64,000 bases of DNA from Mucilaginibacter_A sp964236465 (GTDB lineage Bacteria > Bacteroidota > Bacteroidia > Sphingobacteriales > Sphingobacteriaceae): the NCBI GenBank assembly GCA_964236465.1, contig CAXSBZ010000016.1, positions 7,497 to 71,496 of the forward strand, read 5' to 3'. Both the position numbers and the translations under genes were made by a program. Under the pieces are notes generated by a model. The model was not told the origin of the DNA. It did not search any database and saw nothing but the letters and a program-made list of their open reading frames with translations. This document shows, one piece after another, positions 35,389 through 42,574 of the stretch; the stretch's first letter is position 1; each line of letters opens with the position of its first letter.

Positions 35389-36888
35389 TTAAAAACGCAT
35401 TCCTAAAGTAAGGAAAGCATTGTTATAAGTGTTTTTCAAATTAGCAGCCGGACTAGCTGCATTGATAATCGTAGGATCAAATTCATAAGGATACACAGTT
35501 ATATTATGCATCACATATTGATAAGTTGCATCTACATAATATTTACCAAAACGGTAACCAATACCTGCACTGCTGGTTTTAACCGGGCCACCTATTCTAC
35601 TTTCAGGATTGCCTTGGTAATTAAACCCACCTCTCAAAAAGAAATCATCCAGTTTTGCTTCTGCACCAATGCGTGTGTTTACAGTTGATTTATAAAGTGT
35701 TGATAAATTAAAATTATCTTGAGTATTGCCTGTGTAATCTCCGCCCAAATGCATGCCTTTATAATCCACATATTCTACATCACCGGAAATAAAGCCATAT
35801 TTTCCGACAAAAACAGCTAAACCTGCACTTGCTTTTAATGGTGTCCGTAAATTATAAGTAGTTTGATAAGGCTGATCATTGCTATTTCCGTAAGCAGGAG
35901 GATCTTTTACATACGATGTTTGCAAAGCTTCTACGTAACTATCGTTTATAGTCATCCAAGTTGGGCTGGTAAAAGAAGCACCAATACGAACCGCTTCAAC
36001 CGGTTTATAAATCAATCCAACTTTTGCATTAAACCCTGTACCAATTGTAGCTTGGTCCTGGTAATATTGTGAAGCAAAGCCAGTAGAAGTATTTACACCG
36101 TTGATTGGAATAAGTGCCGTTCCTGATTCATCAAAAGTTCTGGTGGTGTTGTATCTTAAACTGGTGATACCAATACCAAAACCAAGATATAATTTGTTGC
36201 TGTAGTTTGCACCTGCCGATAAGCTAAGTTCTGACTGTCCACCGCTTGATATTGTATTGTTTGCTTGAGGGTTATTTGGCGATGTTACATTAGATTGAAA
36301 ACCGCCGGTAGGTGTACCAATTAATTTTTGTTGGTTAGCCCAATCTTGCAACGTTCCCGAGGCACTATTGCCATAAGTCTGGTATTCCCGAAGGTCTTCT
36401 TGCAAATAATAATCTGAAATAGAACCGGTAGGGTTAATTCCTGAATACCGTTCATTTCTGTAAAAATTATTCGTACGGTTATAAGAAGCACCTAAATTAA
36501 AACTTAACCAACCTTTAGTTTTGTCCTGTCCGCGAGGTGTGCTTAACCGATTGTAAAAAACAGCCGACACATTATTTAAATTCAGGTGGTTATTTCCGCT
36601 ATAATTGTCAGTACCAAAATAACTTGATTTAACTTGCGAATTATTAAATTCTGGTGTAACGCTAAATTCAGATTTAGTGAAAAAGCCGATTCCGGCCGGG
36701 TTTCCGCTAACGGAACTTAAATCACCACCTACTGCGGTTGAAGCACCGCCGATTGCTTTAATACGTGAGGTTGCTCCGGTTTGTGTTTGTGAAAATCGAA
36801 AAGCATCACTGCTAAAAACTGATTGGGCATAAGAAACCTGAGAGGCCGCTACTATAGCGACCCCTGTTAAGGCATATTTTAAATTCAT
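35389..36888 (-). CDS. OmpP1/FadL-type outer membrane transport protein
   Basis: A 499-residue exported barrel protein with a signal peptide ending around SYAQS. The early segment (FRFSQTQTGATSRIKAIGGA, then VGGDLSSVSGNPAGIGFFTKSEFS) is the N-terminal hatch motif of FadL/TodX proteins, which move hydrophobic molecules through the outer membrane. The final strand ends in ...FLTLGMRF, a terminal Phe. A dispersed element (35970) encodes IGASFTSPT in a barrel strand. It is followed by a separate terminator. Confidence 0.88.
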   Translation of the reverse strand: MNLKYALTGVAIVAASQVSYAQSVFSSDAFRFSQTQTGATSRIKAIGGASTAVGGDLSSVSGNPAGIGFFTKSEFSVTPEFNNSQVKSSYFGTDNYSGNNHLNLNNVSAVFYNRLSTPRGQDKTKGWLSFNLGASYNRTNNFYRNERYSGINPTGSISDYYLQEDLREYQTYGNSASGTLQDWANQQKLIGTPTGGFQSNVTSPNNPQANNTISSGGQSELSLSAGANYSNKLYLGFGIGITSLRYNTTRTFDESGTALIPINGVNTSTGFASQYYQDQATIGTGFNAKVGLIYKPVEAVRIGASFTSPTWMTINDSYVEALQTSYVKDPPAYGNSNDQPYQTTYNLRTPLKASAGLAVFVGKYGFISGDVEYVDYKGMHLGGDYTGNTQDNFNLSTLYKSTVNTRIGAEAKLDDFFLRGGFNYQGNPESRIGGPVKTSSAGIGYRFGKYYVDATYQYVMHNITVYPYEFDPTIINAASPAANLKNTYNNAFLTLGMRF

Positions 36889-36917
36889 ATTATTGTATAG
36901 AGAGAGAAAGATAGATT

Positions 36918-37640
36918 TTATCCTCGTCCAGGGCGGCCACTGCTAACACGGCCACCACCGCCTCCGCCACTAAAGCCACCACCCATAGAAGAAGGGGCAT
37001 TATAAGTAGGGAAAGAACGTTGTGTTTGAGGAGCGTTTTGTGTTCTGGTAGGTTGTTGTTGAATATATCCACCATTGTTGTTTCTTGTTGTGCTTGTTCT
37101 GATACTGGGGTTATAACCGCGACCAGCAATAACTGAACTACCATTTCTCATGGTGCCACCGTAAACAGCATTTGGATTACCTGTTCCTCGTGATGGTCTG
37201 CCATTTGTAGTAGTTGTTCCGTAAGCAGAATATAAACCTCCGTAACCATATCCACCAATACCATAACCAGTTCCATAGTAAGAGTATGGTGAGTACATGG
37301 AATATGGCGAGTACATGGAATATGGAGAATACAATGAACCTAATCCGTAACCCAGCCCTAAACCTAAACCGGCACCGTAATACGAATTATAAAATCCATC
37401 GTAAGCAAAAGGCGAATAAGCACCAAAGCGATTTATACGCGAAGCATAATTGTCATAATAACCATCGTTTCGGTAAGAACGGTTATTATTAGCGTATTCT
37501 ACTGCATCACCTGCTTTTGCTTTAGAAAAATAAACATCATCATTGTAATCTTTTTGCTGAGCGGCAAATTTATTAGTTGAACAAGCTCCTAATACCACCA
37601 TGCTCATCATTGCAACCCCTTTTAGAATCTTCGTTTTCAT
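36918..37640 (-). CDS. Gly/Tyr-rich low-complexity lipoprotein
   Basis: A 240-residue protein with lipobox LGAC (Cys20). Residues 75-140 are rich in Tyr, Gly and Ser, with the hexapeptide YSPYSM repeated three times, and the C-terminus is a Gly-rich tail with Arg (GGGFSGGGGGGRVSSGRPGRG). Similar vitellogenin-like or prolyl-rich lipoproteins occur in Bacteroidota without known function. The DNA repeat may allow length variation. It lies upstream of the FadL-like gene with 29 bases between and may be co-transcribed. Confidence 0.75.
   Translation of the reverse strand: MKTKILKGVAMMSMVVLGACSTNKFAAQQKDYNDDVYFSKAKAGDAVEYANNNRSYRNDGYYDNYASRINRFGAYSPFAYDGFYNSYYGAGLGLGLGYGLGSLYSPYSMYSPYSMYSPYSYYGTGYGIGGYGYGGLYSAYGTTTTNGRPSRGTGNPNAVYGGTMRNGSSVIAGRGYNPSIRTSTTRNNNGGYIQQQPTRTQNAPQTQRSFPTYNAPSSMGGGFSGGGGGGRVSSGRPGRG
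37286..37339. repeat. 18-bp tandem repeat, three units, inside the Gly/Tyr-rich lipoprotein
   Basis: Units ATGGTGAGTACATGGAAT, ATGGCGAGTACATGGAAT and ATGGAGAATACAATGAAC follow each other. They keep the frame and encode YSPYSM on the minus strand. Slippage would change the length in steps of six residues. Confidence 0.85.
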
Positions 37641-37741
37641 TATGTTAGTTTGTTAAAGTGTAAAAGTTTATAATAGCTATAAATTTATAAATTTGAATTT
37701 AAAAACAAGTAACTTATTTATGTCAAAATTCATTCCATTCT

Positions 37742-39214
37742 ATGAGTAAGAGTATTATTAGTAAAGACGAAGATTATTCGCAATGGTTTAATGAATTAGT
37801 AATAAAATCTGATTTAGCCGAACATTCTGCCGTACGGGGCTGCATGGTGATTAAACCTTATGGTTATTCTATCTGGGAAAAAATGCAAGCTGCTCTGGAT
37901 CAGATGTTTAAAGATACCGGCCATAGTAATGCTTATTTTCCACTATTCATTCCAAAATCATTTTTTTCTAAAGAAGCCAGCCATGTGGAAGGTTTTGCCA
38001 AAGAGTGTGCGGTTGTAACGCATTATCGTCTTAAAAACGATGCAGATGGTAATATTGTTGTGGATGAAGATGCAAAATTAGAAGAAGAACTGATTGTTCG
38101 CCCAACTTCCGAAACCATCATCTGGAACACTTACCGCGGCTGGATCCAATCCTACCGAGATTTGCCGCTGCTAATTAATCAATGGGCAAACGTAGTCCGT
38201 TGGGAAATGCGTACGCGGTTATTTTTACGTACCACAGAATTTTTATGGCAGGAAGGCCACACGGCACATGCAACTGCCGAAGAAGCCATTGCTGAAACAG
38301 AACAAATGCTGAATGTTTATGCTGATTTTGCCGAAAACTGGCTGGCATTGCCCGTAATCAAAGGTAAGAAAACTGCCAACGAGCGTTTTGCAGGTGCTAT
38401 AGATACGTACAGCATTGAAGCTTTAATGCAGGATGGAAAAGCTTTACAGGCCGGTACTTCACACTTTTTAGGACAAAATTTTGCCAAAGCTTTCGATGTA
38501 AAATTTTCTAATAAAGAAGGTAAATTAGATTATGTTTGGGCAACTTCTTGGGGTGTTTCTACGCGTTTGATGGGCGCGCTGGTAATGGCGCATTCTGATG
38601 ATGCCGGATTGGTTTTGCCACCGAAATTAGCACCTATACAAGTAGTTGTAGTGCCGATCTACAAGCATGAGGAAGAACTACAAAATATTTCTGCCTTTGT
38701 AAAAGAGCTGGCAAAAGACCTCCGTAAAAGAAGCATCAGCCTAAAATTTGATGATCGCGATACGCAGCGCCCTGGTTTTAAATTTGCGGAATATGAGTTA
38801 AAAGGGGTTCCGTTGCGCGTAGCTATCGGTAGCCGCGATATGAAAAACGGAACTGTTGAACTGGCCCGCCGGGATACCAAAACCAAAGAAACCGTTCCGC
38901 AGGAAGGTTTGGCAGAACGGATTGAAAACCTGCTGGAAGAAATCCAGCAGAACATCTATCAAAAAGCATTAAAATTCCGGGATGAAAACATTACAAAAGT
39001 TGATACTTATGATGAATTTAAACGATTGCTGGACGAAAAACCAGGTTTTTTATTAGCGCACTGGGACGGAACAAGCGAAACAGAACAGCAGATTAAAGAG
39101 GAAACCAAAGCCACCATCCGCTGTATTCCTTTAAATAATCCGCAGGAAGAAGGCATTTGTATCCTCAGCGGAAAACCTTCTACACAACGGGTTTTATTTG
39201 CACGGGCGTATTAA
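37742..39214 (+). CDS. proS: Prolyl-tRNA synthetase (archaeal/eukaryotic-type)
   Basis: A 490-residue class II synthetase charging tRNA-Pro. Motif 2 (VVRWEMRTRLFLRTTEFLWQEGHT) and the absence of a bacterial editing insertion place it in the shorter ProS type 3. The anticodon-binding domain begins near IQVVVVPIYKHEEE. A dispersed element (38725) read antisense gives LRKRSISLKFDDRD, which changes residues of a variable helix next to the conserved DDRDTQRPG motif. Confidence 0.96.
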   Translation: MSKSIISKDEDYSQWFNELVIKSDLAEHSAVRGCMVIKPYGYSIWEKMQAALDQMFKDTGHSNAYFPLFIPKSFFSKEASHVEGFAKECAVVTHYRLKNDADGNIVVDEDAKLEEELIVRPTSETIIWNTYRGWIQSYRDLPLLINQWANVVRWEMRTRLFLRTTEFLWQEGHTAHATAEEAIAETEQMLNVYADFAENWLALPVIKGKKTANERFAGAIDTYSIEALMQDGKALQAGTSHFLGQNFAKAFDVKFSNKEGKLDYVWATSWGVSTRLMGALVMAHSDDAGLVLPPKLAPIQVVVVPIYKHEEELQNISAFVKELAKDLRKRSISLKFDDRDTQRPGFKFAEYELKGVPLRVAIGSRDMKNGTVELARRDTKTKETVPQEGLAERIENLLEEIQQNIYQKALKFRDENITKVDTYDEFKRLLDEKPGFLLAHWDGTSETEQQIKEETKATIRCIPLNNPQEEGICILSGKPSTQRVLFARAY

Positions 39215-39218
39215 AAGT

Positions 39219-39350
39219 CCCTCTCTTTTGGAAAGGAGTCGGGCTGAGGCATTTGAAATTTAACTGATGCTTCTTTTATCGATATAAATTCATCAACAAA
39301 TAAACACCTTGCAAAAGCCCCTCTCCAATCAGAGAGGGGTTGGGATGAGG
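39219..39350. repeat. Two CCCTCTC hairpin repeats flanking a dispersed element
   Basis: Unit one (39219-39251) contains CCCTCTCTTTTGGAAAGGAG and unit two (39316-39350) contains CCCCTCTCCAATCAGAGAGG. Both continue with a GGG(C/A)TGAGGC-type tail. Between them lies an element on the plus strand (39269). Unit two sits in the leader of the following gene. Confidence 0.6.
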
Positions 39351-39362
39351 CTTCTAAAAACT

Positions 39363-40502
39363 ATGAAATTCGGAACAAAAGCCATACATGCAGGCCAGGA
39401 ACCTGATCCAACAACCGGTGCCGTAATGACACCAATTTATCAAACTTCCACCTATTGGCAAAAATCGCCTGGCGATAACAAAGGTTATGAATATTCGCGC
39501 GGCACCAACCCAACCCGCAAAGCTTTGGAAGATTGCTTGGCTGCGCTGGAAAACGGCCAGTTCGGACTGGCTTTTTCAAGCGGAATGGGCGCAACGGATG
39601 CCGTCATGAAAATGCTGCGCCCAGGTGATGAGGTTATTACCGGCAATGATCTGTACGGCGGTTCTTACCGCATGTTTACCAAATTGTACGCACCTTATGG
39701 CATCAAATTTCATTTTATTGATTTGGGTGATCCGGAGAATATCAGACCTTACATCAACCAAAACACCAAATTGATCTGGGTAGAAACGCCAACCAACCCA
39801 ACCATGCAGATCGTTGATATCGAAGCAGTTGCCAAAATTTCCAAAGAACACATGCTTCTTTTAGCGGTTGATAATACGTTTGCCTCACCTTATCTACAAA
39901 ATCCGTTGGATTCGGGTGCCGATATCGTGATGCATTCCGTTACCAAATATCTGGGCGGCCATTCAGATGTAGTGATGGGCGCACTGATTGTGAACGATGA
40001 CAAGCTGTACAAAGATTTGTTTTTTATCTACAACGCAACCGGCGCAACACCTGGCCCGCAAGATAGTTTTTTAGTGCTTCGCGGGATCAAAACCTTGCAT
40101 CTCCGCATGAAAGCGCATTGCGAAAACGGACGGCAAATTGCAGCTTTCCTGAAAGATCATCCAAAAGTGGCTCAAGTGTACTGGCCCGGTTTCCCCGATC
40201 ATCCAAACCATGAAATCGCCAAAAAGCAGATGCGTGATTTTGGCGGCATGATTTCTTTCACCCTAAAAGAAGCATCGCTGGAAGAAACTTTTCGCGTGGC
40301 TTCGTCTTTTAAAGTTTTTACACTGGCAGAATCATTGGGCGGTGTAGAATCTTTGGTCAATCATCCGGTAACGATGACACATGCCTCCATCCCAAAAGCT
40401 GATCGGGACAAAGTTGGCGTAACAGATAATTTGCTGCGTTTAAGCGTTGGTGTGGAAGATGTGGAGGATTTGTTGGAGGATTTAGAGCAGGTTTTGAGTT
40501 GA
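39363..40502 (+). CDS. Cystathionine gamma-synthase/lyase-family PLP enzyme
   Basis: A 379-residue trans-sulfuration enzyme. From ATG 39363 (MKFGTKAIHAGQEPD; upstream in-frame starts are in a repeat) it shows the tyrosine/arginine motif YEYSRGTNPTR (42-52) for PLP phosphate binding, D170 for the pyridine nitrogen, and the Schiff-base lysine K195 in HSVTKYLGGHSD. Synthase, gamma-lyase and methionine-gamma-lyase roles cannot be separated by eye. Dispersed elements 39854 and 40264 yield MLLLAVD (164-170, running into the PLP aspartate) and TLKEASL. Confidence 0.93.
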   Translation: MKFGTKAIHAGQEPDPTTGAVMTPIYQTSTYWQKSPGDNKGYEYSRGTNPTRKALEDCLAALENGQFGLAFSSGMGATDAVMKMLRPGDEVITGNDLYGGSYRMFTKLYAPYGIKFHFIDLGDPENIRPYINQNTKLIWVETPTNPTMQIVDIEAVAKISKEHMLLLAVDNTFASPYLQNPLDSGADIVMHSVTKYLGGHSDVVMGALIVNDDKLYKDLFFIYNATGATPGPQDSFLVLRGIKTLHLRMKAHCENGRQIAAFLKDHPKVAQVYWPGFPDHPNHEIAKKQMRDFGGMISFTLKEASLEETFRVASSFKVFTLAESLGGVESLVNHPVTMTHASIPKADRDKVGVTDNLLRLSVGVEDVEDLLEDLEQVLS

Positions 40503-40544
40503 TGAATGCTTCTTTTATCACCTATTTTTTAAGTTAGTTGTTGC

Positions 40545-40865
40545 TTAAGTTAAGTCGAATAATAGTTTCAGTTTGTCATTCAAATCATAAAGTTCAGCTT
40601 GGGTTAGTCTTCCTAAAAGCCCTTTTGCTAATATTTTGTCCAGTGTAGCAATTTTACTTGTCCGGATAATTGATTGTTTTTTAAGCCCATTTAGTAAATT
40701 CGGCACAAGCAAAACATCTGTTGGTTCCTGCCATTGGATTTGTGTTGTAATAAAGCAAACAGTTAAATCAATATCTGTATGCACTAAAATTACAGCCGGG
40801 CGTAATTTGCTTCCGCTTAAATCAGTAAACGGAAAGGTGATGAGTACAATATCACCTTTAGTCAT
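40545..40865 (-). CDS. MazF/PemK-type toxin
   Basis: A 106-residue protein that starts with MTKGDIVLITFPFTDLSGSK and carries RPAVILV, the hallmarks of the MazF/PemK/CcdB-fold endoribonucleases. Its ATG overlaps the end of the upstream gene by 8 bases, the usual antitoxin-toxin order. It is the second of several toxin-antitoxin modules in this window. Confidence 0.87.
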   Translation of the reverse strand: MTKGDIVLITFPFTDLSGSKLRPAVILVHTDIDLTVCFITTQIQWQEPTDVLLVPNLLNGLKKQSIIRTSKIATLDKILAKGLLGRLTQAELYDLNDKLKLLFDLT

Positions 40866-41091
40866 TATTGTAAACTTCTTTTAAATCTGACGCTGTATAA
40901 AGATTTTCTTCGTTATACAAAAAGCTAAAAGTCTGACTGTTAGATGTGACTTGCTGAATGCCTGCAATCAACTTTTGTTCTTCATAACGTTTCATTGTTA
41001 AATCTGCAAAGGCAGATATTTCCTCGGCTTTATCCTCCGGAAGCTGATTAATAGCTTTTACAGTTTGTTCAATAATCGCCTGTTTAGTCAT
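40858..41091 (-). CDS. Putative antitoxin of the MazF-type pair
   Basis: A 77-residue protein from ATG 41091 (MTKQAIIEQTVKAINQLPED); the upstream in-frame start is less likely. It is predicted to be mostly helical and ends in an acidic, disordered segment (LYTASDLKEVYNND) that should wrap the toxin. The sequence is not a canonical MazE, and the role is inferred from its overlap with the toxin. Confidence 0.75.
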   Translation of the reverse strand: MTKQAIIEQTVKAINQLPEDKAEEISAFADLTMKRYEEQKLIAGIQQVTSNSQTFSFLYNEENLYTASDLKEVYNND

Positions 41092-41178
41092 GTGTTGAAG
41101 TTGTAAATCCAAATATAATCAATTTAGATAATTTAGGAATTGAACTTTCGCTTCTTCTACAATTGTAGAATGTAACAC

Positions 41179-41186
41179 TACTTTTG
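41179..41186 (+). promoter_or_regulatory. TAnnTTTG box four bases before the TIGR02757 gene
   Basis: TACTTTTG is followed by ACTG and then ATG at 41191, the same arrangement as before the CDF gene and hicA. Confidence 0.45.
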
Positions 41187-41190
41187 ACTG

Positions 41191-41988
41191 ATGATAGATA
41201 ATCTCCAGCTTTTCCTCGATGCAAAAGTAGCCCAATACAATCAACCCAATTTTATCGAAAACGATCCAATCGTAATCCCACATCAATTTAAAATAAAGCA
41301 AAACATCGAAATCATGGGATTTTTTGCAGCGATATTAGCTTGGGGACAACGCAAAACGATCATTAATAAATGCCATGAACTAATTGAAAGGATGGACAAT
41401 TCACCTTTTGATTTCATCCAAAACCATCAGGAAATGGATTTAAAAGCTTTGTTGGGATTCAAACACCGCACTTTTAATGATACTGATCTGCTGTATTTTA
41501 TTGCTTTTTTTCGGCAGCATTATCAGCAGCACCAATCTTTGGAAGACGCCTTTTATGCCGGTAAAAACAGTACGGCCGAAACTATGCTCAACCATTTTAG
41601 AAGTTACTTTTTTTCGTTGCCGGATTTCCCACAGCGGACGATCAAGCACATTTCTTCTCCGCAGCAAAAATCTACCTGCAAACGATTGACTATGTTTTTG
41701 CGCTGGATGGTTCGGAAAGATACTTGCGGCGTTGATTTCGGTTTGTGGCAAAAAATAAAACCAGCTGATTTAATTTGTCCTTGCGATTTGCATGTGGACC
41801 GCGTAGCCCGGAAACTAAAACTCATCACCCGAAAGCAAACCGACTGGCAAACGGCTTTGGAGCTGACCGGAAAACTACGCGAATTTGATCCGCAAGATCC
41901 GGCAAAATATGATTTCGCGCTGTTTGGTTTAGGGATTGAAGAACGCTGGGGCGATGGTTTCGATTTGACTAAAATGGATTTTGATTGA
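41191..41988 (+). CDS. TIGR02757 family protein (HhH-GPD-like, uncharacterised)
   Basis: A 265-residue protein that fits the Bacteroidota family TIGR02757 (start LQLFLDAKVAQYNQPNFIEND; later IPHQFKIKQNIEIMGFFAAI; C-terminal DFALFGLGIEERW). The family has been compared with DNA glycosylase folds, but no activity is known. A sister-form element (41562) is read in frame as AFYAGKNSTA, a stretch almost identical to FYADKNSTA in LpxK although the proteins are unrelated. Confidence 0.8.
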   Translation: MIDNLQLFLDAKVAQYNQPNFIENDPIVIPHQFKIKQNIEIMGFFAAILAWGQRKTIINKCHELIERMDNSPFDFIQNHQEMDLKALLGFKHRTFNDTDLLYFIAFFRQHYQQHQSLEDAFYAGKNSTAETMLNHFRSYFFSLPDFPQRTIKHISSPQQKSTCKRLTMFLRWMVRKDTCGVDFGLWQKIKPADLICPCDLHVDRVARKLKLITRKQTDWQTALELTGKLREFDPQDPAKYDFALFGLGIEERWGDGFDLTKMDFD

Positions 41989-42030
41989 TGACAACTTTCC
42001 CGCTATCTTTAAAAACCAAATATCTACCTC

Positions 42031-42492
42031 ATGAAAAAAAGAATTTTAAATTTCGGTTTTTTACTTTTTGCCTGGTTGTTTATGCTGAAAAATGCCGCAT
42101 CAGCGCAAATTAGTCCAACCGTAGATCACATCACCGTTTACGTAGTTGATCTGCAAAAGAGTAGTGATTTCTACAAAAATGTAATGCTGCTAAAGGAAAT
42201 CCCGGAACCATTCCACGATCAGCGGCACGTGTGGCTGCGCATTGGCCCGCATACACAACTGCATATTGTAAAAGGTGCGAAAGAAATTGTTAAACGCGAT
42301 ATCAACATCCATCTGGCTTTTAATGTGCCTGTTATAGAAGATTTTGCAGCGCATCTGGATAAAATGAACGTCAAATACGGCAATTGGAAAGGCGACAGCA
42401 AATCACCGGAATTGCGGCCGGACGGCGTGAAACAAATTTACTTTCAAGACCCGGACAATAATTGGATTGAAGTAAATACCGATCGTTTTTGA
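42031..42492 (+). CDS. Exported VOC-family (glyoxalase-like) protein
   Basis: A 153-residue protein with a signal peptide (1-25, ending ASAQ) and one vicinal-oxygen-chelate fold: VDHITVYVVDLQKSSDFY at the start of the domain and the closing FQDPDNNWIEV. Histidine and glutamate at the metal-ligand positions (H in VDHIT, E in WIEV) are retained, so a metal enzyme is possible. The exported location is unusual for glyoxalases. The substrate is unknown. Confidence 0.82.
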   Translation: MKKRILNFGFLLFAWLFMLKNAASAQISPTVDHITVYVVDLQKSSDFYKNVMLLKEIPEPFHDQRHVWLRIGPHTQLHIVKGAKEIVKRDINIHLAFNVPVIEDFAAHLDKMNVKYGNWKGDSKSPELRPDGVKQIYFQDPDNNWIEVNTDRF

Positions 42493-42512
42493 GAAAGTCG
42501 GAAGTTAAATTT

Positions 42513-42567
42513 AGGTTGATAAAAGAAGCATGCCAACAAAATCATACTTCTTTTATCAACCTTTTTT
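42513..42567. terminator. Terminator formed by two dispersed elements, loop 10 bases
   Basis: The arms AGGTTGATAAAAGAAGCATG (42513-42532) and CATACTTCTTTTATCAACCT (42543-42562) pair with a single mismatch and are followed by TTTTT. Here the elements face tail to tail, the opposite orientation to the 3164-3213 pair. It separates convergent VOC and S9-peptidase genes. Confidence 0.85.
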
Positions 42568-42574
42568 AGTGAAA

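Noticed and set aside
41119..41301. 60-residue minus-strand frame near the MazF-type pair
   Set aside because: It overlaps the start of the TIGR02757 gene, which has clear family features, and has none itself.
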